From Petroclostridium sp. X23 (lineage in GTDB: Bacteria > Bacillota > Clostridia > SK-Y3), in assembly GCF_030013905.1 (NCBI RefSeq), contig NZ_CP124862.1, positions 1,553,051-1,617,050 on the forward strand: a DNA stretch of 64,000 bases, given 5' to 3'. A model generated the notes under the pieces. That model saw only the letters and a list, made by a program, of their open reading frames with translations. It was not told where the DNA came from and did not search any database. How positions within the stretch are numbered: position 1 is the first letter of the stretch; every line of letters begins with the position of its first letter. Below are positions 36,880-45,047 of this stretch, piece after piece. The translations under genes were made by a program, and so were the position numbers.

Positions 36880-37053
36880 ATGGCAAGAATAGATATTCGT
36901 GACCTCGATGAAGAAACCTTACAACAATTGGATGAACAGTGCAAGAAGTACAGTATTAACAGTCGGTCTGATTACATCAGGATGCTCATTAAACTAGATA
37001 TTATGACCAATATTGTATATATAATAAGGAACGAAAAAGATCAAAATAATTGA
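36880..37053 (+). CDS. Small ribbon-helix-helix-like protein
   Basis: A 57-residue protein, ATG at 36880 after AAAGGAGTGAC. The sequence starts with a short strand (ARIDIRDLD), then two helices (ETLQQLDEQCKKYSI, SRSDYIRMLIKLDI), the pattern of MetJ/Arc-type ribbon-helix-helix DNA-binding proteins. It lies 34 bases before a Uma2-family gene on the same strand, so the two are probably co-transcribed. It may be the autoregulator of that pair. Confidence 0.7.
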   Translation: MARIDIRDLDEETLQQLDEQCKKYSINSRSDYIRMLIKLDIMTNIVYIIRNEKDQNN

Positions 37054-37087
37054 GTAAATATAATATTGAGAAAAGGAGTGTGTTAAT

Positions 37088-37663
37088 ATGCCTTTACCAA
37101 GTCAACAAAGGAAATATACTTATACAGATTATCTTACATGGCCTGAAGATGAAAGCTGCGAAATTATTGATGGTGTACCATACATGCAAGCGGCTCCATC
37201 CTGGCAACATCAAAGTATAACTGGTGAACTTTATAGGCAAATATCAAACTACTTCGTAAATAAGCCATGTAGAGCATTTGCAGCACCCTTTGATTTATGC
37301 CTCGCAGAATACAATGAAACCGATGATGAAATCAGTAATGTTGTTCAGCCAGATGTAGTGGTAGTATGTGATGAAAGCAAGCTCAGAAAAACAGGCTATT
37401 TTGGAGTGCCTACTCTTATAATCGAAACTACATCTCCTGCTACTTCAAGGCGTGATAGAGTATCAAAATTCAATATGTACGAAAAAGCCGGGGTTAAGGA
37501 ATACTGGATAGTAGATCCAGAAGGAAAATTTGTTAATGTGTTCATTTTGCAACAAAATAAACGGTATGGTAGGCCTGAAACATATACTGACGAAAACAAA
37601 ATGCAAATAGCAACCTTTCCAGATCTCATAATCGATCTGAACACAGTTTTTGCTAATTTATAG
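37088..37663 (+). CDS. Uma2-family (DUF820) restriction-endonuclease-fold protein
   Basis: A 191-residue member of the Uma2 family, a PD-(D/E)xK fold of unknown cellular role that is often multi-copy in cyanobacteria and some Firmicutes. Visible core: YTDYLTWPEDESCEIIDGVPY at the start, QPDVVVVCD (catalytic Asp), PTLIIETTSPATSRRD (Glu of the ExK-like motif) and YEKAGVKEYWIVDPE. It follows a ribbon-helix-helix gene and precedes a terminator, sitting in the segment that separates two duplicated cobalamin fragments, so it was probably acquired. Confidence 0.85.
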   Translation: MPLPSQQRKYTYTDYLTWPEDESCEIIDGVPYMQAAPSWQHQSITGELYRQISNYFVNKPCRAFAAPFDLCLAEYNETDDEISNVVQPDVVVVCDESKLRKTGYFGVPTLIIETTSPATSRRDRVSKFNMYEKAGVKEYWIVDPEGKFVNVFILQQNKRYGRPETYTDENKMQIATFPDLIIDLNTVFANL

Positions 37664-37670
37664 ACATTGA

Positions 37671-37722
37671 AAAGGTACTGAATTTTAAATATAAAATGCA
37701 CTTTACAGTCAGTACCCTTTTT
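37671..37722 (+). terminator. Probable terminator of the Uma2 gene
   Basis: AAAGGTACTG pairs with CAGTACCCTTT (one bulged base), followed by T residues, eight bases after the stop codon. Confidence 0.6.
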
Positions 37723-37788
37723 GCTGTAAAATATGTAGAAAATAATGTAATATAGTTACGGTTTTTTGTTCCATTACTACACAAACCC

Positions 37789-37953
37789 CTAGGTTAAGAT
37801 ATTCATATTATCGGTAATGACAGCTTGCAAAGACCTGGGTATGCCTAAAGGGTTGATATTTGCACCGTAGTCCAATACCTGGTCTATCCCGACACCATAT
37901 TGTTCTTGTGCCTGGTATATATTTCCCCCATGAATATTCGCTCGATGATTCAA
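37789..37953 (-). pseudogene. cobD: cobD N-terminal fragment (duplicate)
   Basis: 54 codons from TTG 37953 to TAG 37789-37791 match the first 54 residues of intact cobD, with a few substitutions (NHRANIHGGNIYQAQEQYG). The sequence breaks off after NMNILT where intact cobD continues CYPDPDY. The fragment lies directly downstream of the intact cbiB, which preserves the ancestral cbiB-cobD order. Confidence 0.9.
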
Positions 37954-37992
37954 AGTACATTCTCCATTCTTACGTCTCTACTATACGTGCTA

Positions 37993-39006
37993 TTATAATA
38001 AGCTTGTTAATACATTTTGAATGAATATATATCCTGTTATAAATACTATTAAACTTAAAAAAGATGTCATATACGCAATGCGTATCGTATATAAAATATC
38101 TTCCGGCCTCAACGGTCTGTTGTCATCACCGATGGTCGGTTTGTATACTTGTGTTCCGAAATATGTATTGGTTCCTCCAAGCTGTACCCCCAAAGCTCCT
38201 GCAACCGCTGCCTCAGGGTATGCACAATTGGGACTCTTATGATTACGGCGGTCCCTCCACATCACGTGACAGCTATGTGCAGCCCTGAACCCCAGTATTG
38301 CCGAAGCTATCGGTATAATGAATCCGGTGATTCTTGCCGGAATGTAATTGGCGGCATCATCTAACTTGGCCGCTGCCCAACCGAAGTGAATATATTTGTC
38401 ATTCATATATCCTACCATTGAATCCATTGTATTGACTGCCTTATAAACAAACGCCAGCACCGGCCCCCCTAAAAAGGCATAAAAAAGCGGAGATATGATG
38501 CCATCCACAATATTCTCCGCAACGGTTTCCACTGCTGCCCTTATGACTTCTTTTTCAGAAAGCTGTGACGTCTCTCTCCCCACCAAATAGGATAGCATCT
38601 TTCTGGCTTCAGCCAAATCGCCATTCTTTAGTGCGATATACACCTTTTTTGTTTCTACCGCCAGACATCTTGTCGCAAGACAGGCGAAAATCAAATAAAT
38701 GGTTAATATGACAGACAACGCCGAGCTAAAAGTCCACCTATCAATATATTCTGCAAGATAGATGATAATACTAACGGTTAGCCCAACTATCCCTATCACG
38801 ATAAATACTAAAAATACACCTGCGGTTTTTTCCGCTTTTGCTTTTTCAACAGAGCTTGTCTTATCTACAATCATTCTTAAAGACTCTTCTGCTTTACTAA
38901 TCAATTTTCCTATCGCACAAATAGGATGGGGAAGCCAGTATGGATCACCAATCAACAAATCAATTAAATACGCGATGCAAATACAGTATATCAAAAAAAA
39001 ATCCAT
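37993..39006 (-). CDS. cbiB: Adenosylcobinamide-phosphate synthase
   Basis: A 337-residue integral membrane enzyme that attaches aminopropanol (phosphate) to adenosylcobyric acid. It has DLLIGDPYWLPHPICAIG at the N-terminus, RAAVETVAENIVDGIISPLFYAFLGGP, YKAVNTMDSMVGYMNDKYIHFGWAAAKLDDAANYIPAR and SPNCAYPEAAVAGALGVQLGG. All expected blocks are present, so this is the functional copy; a decayed copy lies at 34620-35348. It is followed by the cobD fragment only, detached by about 3.4 kb from the rest of the cobalamin operon. Confidence 0.94.
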   Translation of the reverse strand: MDFFLIYCICIAYLIDLLIGDPYWLPHPICAIGKLISKAEESLRMIVDKTSSVEKAKAEKTAGVFLVFIVIGIVGLTVSIIIYLAEYIDRWTFSSALSVILTIYLIFACLATRCLAVETKKVYIALKNGDLAEARKMLSYLVGRETSQLSEKEVIRAAVETVAENIVDGIISPLFYAFLGGPVLAFVYKAVNTMDSMVGYMNDKYIHFGWAAAKLDDAANYIPARITGFIIPIASAILGFRAAHSCHVMWRDRRNHKSPNCAYPEAAVAGALGVQLGGTNTYFGTQVYKPTIGDDNRPLRPEDILYTIRIAYMTSFLSLIVFITGYIFIQNVLTSLL

Positions 39007-39156
39007 TTACATTCTTCCTTTAACATTAATCATACTGTATATTCTAACACTTCTTTCATTTAGGTACAATGAACATTTATTTGATTATTGGTAATATTTA
39101 TACATCATTTTATGTTATCTAAATCATTTTGTGCATGTGGTTTCCATAATACAAAA

Positions 39157-39353
39157 AAACCTTTCTACAGGCTGCGGCTACTAAAAAAGTGCTTAATTGT
39201 TCAGAAATCACACAAGGGCGGGGCTCAGGTCCGCAGTCCGGCCAAAAATCAGGCTTGACAGCAGACCAGTCCCCTTGTCTGATTTCTTCTGCTCAAAAAA
39301 TTACAACTTTATCAGCGGCCCCCTACAGACCCAATATCTTTGTAGAAAGGTTT
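39157..39353. mobile_element. MITE-like element with GGGGAC core
   Basis: Perfect 13-base inverted ends AAACCTTTCTACA (39157-39169) and TGTAGAAAGGTTT (39341-39353) enclose a 197-bp non-coding element. Its core palindrome (39203-39287) shares sequences with the repeat at 35635-35711. The element lies in the gene-free 39007-39374; the part nearer cbiB (39007-39120) is the promoter flank of cbiB and is duplicated at 35349-35462. Confidence 0.7.
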
Positions 39354-39374
39354 ATATCGTATGCGTACTGCCAT

Positions 39375-39923
39375 TTAATAATGGTTGGCGTATTGCATCT
39401 GTACTTTTAAACGATGGGCCGTATCATCATCTTTCAATATGGATACGATGGTATATGCGAAGTCCAGCGCCGTACCAGGGCCTTTTGAGGTAATAAATTT
39501 TCCACTGATATTTACATGATTATCTTTGATAACGGCACCCTGTAAATATTTCTCGAAACCGGGAAAACAAATGCAGTGCATATCTTTCAAATAACCCTTA
39601 TTTCCAAGTATAATGGGTGCTGCACATATCGCGGCAATCCATACCTTATTGTCTACCGCATATTTCAAAAACTCCTGCAATCTCTCATTCTTCTCCAGAT
39701 TGGTGGTGCCCGGCATTCCTCCCGGCAGCACAAACATATCGGCATCTTCACCATTGATCTCATCGATCAGGCAATCCGCCTGAACCATAATCCCATGTCC
39801 ACCTGTTACCGTCTTATCCATGACAGAAACCATTTTAATTTCAATATCTGCCCGTCTTAAAACATCCACCACCGTAAGCGCTTCTATTTCCTCAAAACCA
39901 TCAGCTAGAAAAATGTATACCAT
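39375..39923 (-). CDS. DJ-1/PfpI-family protein
   Basis: This 182-residue DJ-1/PfpI superfamily protein has IFLADGFEEIEALTVVDVLRRA at the start (conserved Glu), FVLPGGMPG and the nucleophile elbow AAICAAPIIL with the reactive Cys. ATG 39923 has better spacing to AGGAGGG than ATG 39929. Members act as glyoxalase III/deglycase-like enzymes, chaperones or ThiJ-type proteins; a specific role is not readable. Monocistronic. Confidence 0.88.
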   Translation of the reverse strand: MVYIFLADGFEEIEALTVVDVLRRADIEIKMVSVMDKTVTGGHGIMVQADCLIDEINGEDADMFVLPGGMPGTTNLEKNERLQEFLKYAVDNKVWIAAICAAPIILGNKGYLKDMHCICFPGFEKYLQGAVIKDNHVNISGKFITSKGPGTALDFAYTIVSILKDDDTAHRLKVQMQYANHY

Positions 39924-39964
39924 GATCATCCCTCCTAGTTGTCTTTATTTTCGTCAGCCTCTAC

Positions 39965-40172
39965 TATAGATAAAAAACTTTAAAGTTATTACCAACATTT
40001 TAATGCTTGTTTCAGTACATCTGCTTTATTATCGTAGGGGTGGACGACCCTGTCCACCCGCTGTACTATTACCCTATCTGCGGGCGGACAGAGTCGTCCG
40101 CCCCTACGGAATCTTAACTGTTAGCGTGATGTATAGCTTGGTAAATTACGAATCTAAAGTTCGTTATCTATA
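39965..40172. mobile_element. MITE-like element, copy 3
   Basis: The ends TATAGATAA (39965) and TTATCTATA (40164-40172) are inverted. The core palindrome 40034-40107 (GTAGGGGTGGACGACCC ... GGGTGGACA-type complement) is nearly identical to the core at 27448-27521, including flanks. It fills the gap between DegV and DJ-1 genes. Confidence 0.78.
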
Positions 40173-40191
40173 ACTACCAATCCATATACTT

Positions 40192-41019
40192 CTAGAAAAC
40201 TACGATCAATCCTCCCTCATTTGCATATACCGTACTAATCCCCGCTGTTTTTACTATGATAATATCTTTAAACTTATATCTCTTTAATACTTCTTCTTTA
40301 AATGCAAGCGCTTTATCCAGACAGTTGCAGTGCGCAATTCCAAGTACCTTGTCTTCAAGATGAACTCCCTGCTCTCCCACGACCTCAACAAACCTTCTAA
40401 AAGCCTTTTTTGCGCCAATCACCTTTTCATGCAGCTTGATAGACCCTTCAGCAGTAGTCATGATAGGTTTTATGTTTAAAACCGTAGAGACTTTCGCGAC
40501 AAGAGGGTGGATTCTTCCTGCTTTCACTAAGCTTTCGAGTGTTTCCAGCATAAAGAATGTTTTCATATCCTGAATATATTTATTTACTTTTTCTACTATT
40601 TCCGGTTCTCCATGACCTTTTTTAATAAATTCGTCAATCTTAAGACTAATCAGCGTTTCCCCTACCGAGGCACTAAGGGAATCAAAAATATGGATAAACT
40701 TATTGCCAATATCCTCCAAAAACATTTCTTTCGCTAACATTGCGCTTTTGTATGTCCCACTTAAAGCAGAAGAAAGCGTAACCACAAAAACACTTTCCTC
40801 CCCCTTATATTGCTCTATAAACTCCTGAGGCGAAGGACATGCGGTTTTTGGAAGTTCCTTGCTGTTTCTCATTTTTTTTATAAACCGGTCAATATCAAGA
40901 TATTGGTCATCCCTATACGTCATACCTTCCAATTGTATTGTCAGAGGAGCAATCGCGATATTGACTTCTTTTTTGATGTCTTCATTTAAGTCGCAGCAGC
41001 TATCAGCTACAATTTTCAT
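40192..41019 (-). CDS. DegV-family fatty-acid-binding protein
   Basis: A 275-residue DegV protein beginning KIVADSCCDLNEDIKKE, with the TACPSPQEFIEQY block, VTLSSALSGTYKSA (head-group binding Ser/Thr) and the C-terminal AHCNC...VYANEGGLIVVF. In Firmicutes these proteins (FakB-like) present fatty acids to the FakA kinase; FakA is not in the window. The next gene upstream is a GNAT protein 14 bases away. Confidence 0.88.
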   Translation of the reverse strand: MKIVADSCCDLNEDIKKEVNIAIAPLTIQLEGMTYRDDQYLDIDRFIKKMRNSKELPKTACPSPQEFIEQYKGEESVFVVTLSSALSGTYKSAMLAKEMFLEDIGNKFIHIFDSLSASVGETLISLKIDEFIKKGHGEPEIVEKVNKYIQDMKTFFMLETLESLVKAGRIHPLVAKVSTVLNIKPIMTTAEGSIKLHEKVIGAKKAFRRFVEVVGEQGVHLEDKVLGIAHCNCLDKALAFKEEVLKRYKFKDIIIVKTAGISTVYANEGGLIVVF

Positions 41020-41033
41020 TTTTCCACTCCTTT

Positions 41034-42194
41034 TTAATAATAGTCATTAATAAAATTATTACTTATTTTAAATATTTTATGAGCTTTTTCAATACTATCT
41101 TTATTATTTTGCTGCAGCAATCCTAAATGGTAAGCTTGTGATGGAGAGATAAAACCCATCGCTAGCTGAGTAAACGTATTAATGGAACATACCAGGTCAG
41201 GTATACTATCATTACATCTTTGTACATGTCCGTTTTGTATTGCAAATGTTTCATTATTCCATTCTGCCATAGTGTCCTCTATATGCATTGTAATGTCGGG
41301 CATTTGGGTACAGTCCTTTATTAAAAGCTTAAGAACTTTTTCCACATCGATCACTCTGGCCATCACAAATGGTTTTAATGTTATATCCTGCCGTGGCTCA
41401 GATAAAAATATGTACGACATATCATCTTCCGGCGCTTTCCATGATAATTTTTCCGCCTGCGCGGTATGAGAATATGCAAACCACAGTAACCCTTTATAAG
41501 CTTCGGTGCTCACATATGCCATCTCATGAATATTGAATACCCCGGACTGAATGGAGTATAAGATATACCCCTCCGCACTGCCGCTTTCGTTCTCAAGTAT
41601 ATAGACTTTACCGTCTTCAAAAGAATGGTCGGTTAAAATACTCTTCATATCCTTGTAAGTTCGTACAATACAGCCATTTCTTTTTGAGGTAAAGTCACCG
41701 TATACATCCAGCATTTTATAAATGTCATCATCCATATTCGCCGGCCTCAATCTACCATACCTTTTGATGATGGGCTTCAAATCATTCATTTCAATTTTAT
41801 AATGCTTATGATAATAGCAGGTTTCCCAACCGTATTTTCTGTAAAACGGATATTTGAACGGCAGTAAAATATTGATATAATGGCCTCTTTCACGCATCAC
41901 TTCCATAGATTTTTTTAGCAGTGCTTGCATATAACCCTTTCCTCTGACTTCAGGAAACGTTGCGGCACCCACAATATAAGACACCTGTATCACCGTATCA
42001 TGGAAACAAAGTTCGTACGGCAATAGCTGGATGCTAGACACAGGACGATCATGTTCATACACTGCGGCGGTATTCACCGGACTATACTTTTCTTCAAAAT
42101 ACCACGAAAGAAACGGGTCTTTATCACCAAAACAATAGCTCCACATCTCTTTTATACTATTTGTGTCTTTTTGCGAAACCAATCGTATATCCAT
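41034..42194 (-). CDS. Eis-like GNAT N-acetyltransferase
   Basis: About 386 residues. The N-terminal half contains a GNAT fold with the acetyl-CoA loop VPEVRGKGYMQALLKK-like segment (FPEVRGKGYMQALL near residue 85) and a second degenerate GNAT repeat. The C-terminal ~100 residues resemble the SCP2-like domain of Eis proteins. The substrate is unknown (small amine or peptide). ATG 42194 is six bases after AGGGG and preferred over ATG 42200. It lies downstream of the DUF2156 gene (3-base gap), suggesting co-expression. Confidence 0.82.
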   Translation of the reverse strand: MDIRLVSQKDTNSIKEMWSYCFGDKDPFLSWYFEEKYSPVNTAAVYEHDRPVSSIQLLPYELCFHDTVIQVSYIVGAATFPEVRGKGYMQALLKKSMEVMRERGHYINILLPFKYPFYRKYGWETCYYHKHYKIEMNDLKPIIKRYGRLRPANMDDDIYKMLDVYGDFTSKRNGCIVRTYKDMKSILTDHSFEDGKVYILENESGSAEGYILYSIQSGVFNIHEMAYVSTEAYKGLLWFAYSHTAQAEKLSWKAPEDDMSYIFLSEPRQDITLKPFVMARVIDVEKVLKLLIKDCTQMPDITMHIEDTMAEWNNETFAIQNGHVQRCNDSIPDLVCSINTFTQLAMGFISPSQAYHLGLLQQNNKDSIEKAHKIFKISNNFINDYY

Positions 42195-42203
42195 GTACAT
42201 CCC

Positions 42204-43097
42204 CTATTTAACAAGAATTCCAGTATATTTTTCTATCAATCGAACGGGTTTGTAAGATTGTTTTGCCTTTCTTAGACCCGGAATGCCCAAATCCTCTTCA
42301 CGGTTGATATATTTTACGTTACTCCACTCATTTTCACAGAATTTTTGATTAATAATGGTATAGGCCCCTGGTATATCTGCGTCTGCCTTTTCTACATGAA
42401 TCACTGCCATATCATCGGTAAACTGCTCTCCATAAGTAAACGCAATGACTTTATCGGCAACTTTAATAACGCCGCCTTTAAAAGCCAGCTTTTCAAAATG
42501 ATTCAATGCATCTATAATCGCTGATTTTTCTTGTTCCAGCCCTTTGCTCTCTGCACAATTTCTTTTTGCACACCATTCCTCGGCAACTTTTATACAGTCA
42601 TCAATCAAATCTGAAGTAAGCGGATAGTAAGTATAATCATAACCGGAAACAAATTTATTAATATGATTTCGTTTGGAATGATATTTTTTCCCTTCAAGAT
42701 GAATTAAATCCGAACTATCGTAAACATAATCAAAAGTGCTTCGATCCGCTTTATACTCAAACTTCGAAGGCATTTCTTTTTCGATTTCTTCCATCATGCC
42801 TTTTATAAGGGATTTAATAACCAGGTTGTTTCCTCTGCTTTCAAAATATGCATTCACTTTCTCCAAAACCGGTGAAATTTGGCCTTCTCCTATAGGCATC
42901 AATATAAAAGGCGGATTTTTCTCATATTGTGCAAATATACATAAATAATCTTCTACCAGTGTATACTTTATATTGTAGCTTTTGCGCCACATAAACAGGT
43001 TGGTAAACGTCATGTCCGAAATCTCATATTTTTTCAATGCCAGGTACTTATCAAACAATTCTTTACTGTCTATTGTAATGTCTTTTAATTCTATCAT
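42204..43097 (-). CDS. DUF2156 / phosphatidylglycerol lysyltransferase C-terminal-type protein
   Basis: A 297-residue soluble protein with a duplicated GNAT-like fold, as in the C-terminal half of MprF. Recognisable blocks are YEISDMTFTNLFMWR near the start, YHSKRNHINKF in the middle and GAYTIINQKFCENEW...YINREEDLGIPGLRKAK at the end. Without the membrane flippase part, it may transfer an aminoacyl group or modify another acceptor; function is unproven. It forms a pair with the GNAT gene downstream. Confidence 0.85.
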   Translation of the reverse strand: MIELKDITIDSKELFDKYLALKKYEISDMTFTNLFMWRKSYNIKYTLVEDYLCIFAQYEKNPPFILMPIGEGQISPVLEKVNAYFESRGNNLVIKSLIKGMMEEIEKEMPSKFEYKADRSTFDYVYDSSDLIHLEGKKYHSKRNHINKFVSGYDYTYYPLTSDLIDDCIKVAEEWCAKRNCAESKGLEQEKSAIIDALNHFEKLAFKGGVIKVADKVIAFTYGEQFTDDMAVIHVEKADADIPGAYTIINQKFCENEWSNVKYINREEDLGIPGLRKAKQSYKPVRLIEKYTGILVK

Positions 43098-43347
43098 TAT
43101 CTGCGCTCCTGATACTAAAATGTTGGATATCTTAATCTTATTATTTTTACCATTTTATTATAACAATTAAACGAAAAGTTTTCAACAAACCCTCCGGGGG
43201 CATTCTTTAAAATCGATGGACAATTTGATTCAATGCTTTTAAAGTTTTTCATATCATAGCACACACGAAATAAATATTTATTAAGTTTTTCAAATATGAT
43301 ATAACTATATATATCTAATTCCTATCATATAAACAGGAGATGATCTA

Positions 43348-43590
43348 ATGAAAGAAAGCAATACTATGAAAGCTGCGGCTAAAAAAACAGAATGGCTTGT
43401 AGAACCTGCGGTACACTTTTGCGCAGGCGGATATGAAGCGTTACTCATTCCGGGTGTAGGTGCAAACGCAATCGCATGAAAGGCTACTTACTTAGCCCCC
43501 CCTGGAGATATTGAATCCTTTAAAGCAAAACCACTTTGTGAAAGACTTTATCCCGATTTAATGAGTGAGTATTCATCGATTAGGGCTTCA
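43348..43590 (+). pseudogene. Aldose 1-epimerase-like gene, N-terminal relic with in-frame stop
   Basis: From ATG 43348 (after AGGAGATGATC) the frame encodes AGGYEALLIPGVGANAIA, then TGA (43477-43479), then continues in the same frame with KATYLAPPGDIESFKAKPL. Both halves match the start of galactose-mutarotase-like (GalM-related) proteins. After about 43545 the similarity stops, at the end of an oppositely oriented small gene. So the gene is both interrupted by a stop and truncated. Confidence 0.65.
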
Positions 43591-43712
43591 AGCTGATTGC
43601 GTAGCTCTGTTATGTCCTGTATTGATGTGCTTTGACTCTTGAGACAATTATTTAGCTCATCTTGCAGATACCGGATTAGATTACTTAGAAGTTTTTCGTA
43701 ATCTGTTTGCAT
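43548..43712 (-). CDS. 54-residue coiled-coil hypothetical protein
   Basis: ATG at 43712 follows AGGAGGT (43718-43724) at good spacing, and the frame ends at TAA 43548. The product is a single acidic, Leu-rich helix pair (YEKLLSNLIRYLQDELNNC, ITELRNQLEALIDEYSLI). I know no family; small proteins of this type accompany mobile elements. It truncates the epimerase relic on the other strand. Confidence 0.55.
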   Translation of the reverse strand: MQTDYEKLLSNLIRYLQDELNNCLKSQSTSIQDITELRNQLEALIDEYSLIKSG

Positions 43713-43724
43713 AGAGAGCACCTC

Positions 43725-44012
43725 CTACTCGAACAAGCTTGCTTCCGGGGTATGTACCTTAGCAACGCCAGATCCCAAAAATTTAATACATAATAACTTA
43801 TAACATATTGATACCACAAAAGAAACCACCGCTAACAAAAAAATACGTTTTTTTAACCAAATTGTGTAATATATTGGATATTTAGGCACTTGTTTCATGC
43901 CATGAAGTACAGCAGAACCTAACATATAGAACGCTGCTGTCAATATCTTAAGTTTAGGAAAAAATCTAAAAAAATTGAATGAATGAATCGCACATCTGTT
44001 AAACTGAAACAA
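43725..44012 (-). CDS. Hypothetical membrane protein, doubtful
   Basis: A 95-codon open frame with a hydrophobic segment near residues 55-75 (IFLLAVVSFVVSICYKLLCI). Its stop codon directly precedes the ribosome binding site of the small gene at 43548, which is the main argument for it. No convincing start signal is seen and the N-terminal part looks non-coding. It could be a relic. Confidence 0.3.
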   Translation of the reverse strand: MFQFNRCAIHSFNFFRFFPKLKILTAAFYMLGSAVLHGMKQVPKYPIYYTIWLKKRIFLLAVVSFVVSICYKLLCIKFLGSGVAKVHTPEASLFE

Positions 44013-44344
44013 ACTTATAACTGTTGAAGTATTTTGTTATAGAAGCTATTCATGATATCGGTCTTGTTAAGACTCATGCAGCTAATATTTTTCAGACATC
44101 GTACAGAGGAAGGTGAACTACTATAGGTTGTTGCTGCAATTCTATTTAAATTCCCATTTTTTTGGAGTTCAACAAAAATCGGCCATACTTACGGCAATAT
44201 TTTAGAAGCATTAACATTCCTCTGCGGTAAGATTATTGCTCCAACATACTTAAAAATCAAGTAGCCGGCATATATAACCTTGAGTTTTATAACTTAGCGA
44301 ATAAATATTATTTATCGGCAAAGCATAATAATAAATCATTTGCC
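44013..44344. other. Gene-free stretch with possible relics
   Basis: No intact gene. A plus-strand segment near 44040-44115 reads IEAIHDIGLVKTHAANIFQ in one frame before a stop, which might be a remnant of a larger gene. I do not recognise it. Confidence 0.35.
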
Positions 44345-44358
44345 GAGGTGATATGTGC

Positions 44359-44811
44359 ATGATATTACATTCTTTAGTTTTTGTTTTTCCTTGGATAGCC
44401 TTTTCTATCCTAGCCGATAAAAGAAGAATAAAACAATTATTTATTTCAGGAACTTTTGCATCTCTCATTGCATTATTTGTAAATTTAATAGAAGATACTT
44501 ACAACTGGTGGAAATTCCCTAAGGAGCTTAACCCTCATACTGATGTAACTTTTTTTGCAGATATAGGTTTATACCCTGTTCAAGCAATGCTTTTGATTCA
44601 GCATCTTCCTAAAAACAGAAGATTATGGGTATTCTATGTTTTAGGACTGGCATTATTTAATACCTTGGGTGAATATACATTAATTAATTTAGGTGAAGAA
44701 ATATATCTTAACGGTTGGAACATATACTGGACTTTTGTAAGCTACTTCGTTCCATTTGGACTAGTTTGTATTCATTCGATATTCTATAGCAGCACTACTA
44801 TGCAGCAGTAA
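44359..44811 (+). CDS. CBO0543-family membrane protein
   Basis: About 150 residues with five predicted transmembrane helices. The NLIEDTYNWWKFP segment and the conserved Trp/acidic residues between helices (GEYTLINLG, NIYWTFVSYF) match the CBO0543 family found widely in Bacilli and Clostridia. Function unknown. ATG 44359 lies eight bases after GAGGTG; the ATG at 44353 is too close. Confidence 0.8.
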   Translation: MILHSLVFVFPWIAFSILADKRRIKQLFISGTFASLIALFVNLIEDTYNWWKFPKELNPHTDVTFFADIGLYPVQAMLLIQHLPKNRRLWVFYVLGLALFNTLGEYTLINLGEEIYLNGWNIYWTFVSYFVPFGLVCIHSIFYSSTTMQQ

Positions 44812-44937
44812 AACCTTATTAAACACAAGTTACAATAAAAAACCCAATATATTCCTTATTCATATCAGGTTGAAAATAAGAAGATCGTATCGGATGAAAA
44901 TCAATTGTGATTATATAAAAATAGTTTTACCCTTTGA

Positions 44938-45047
44938 ATGTCATGGGGACAGGTACATCGACACCCAATATTTCACATAGAAAACTCTGTGTAAACCGTA
45001 AATCCTTCAGAAAAGCTGCGATGTCAAAAGACCTGTCCCCATGACAT
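44938..45047. repeat. GGGGAC-type palindromic repeat abutting the SWIM gene
   Basis: ATGTCATGGGGACAGGT (44938-44954) is repeated in inverted orientation at 45031-45047. The right end coincides with the stop codon of the leftward SWIM gene, so the element may supply that stop and act as its transcription terminator. Confidence 0.75.
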
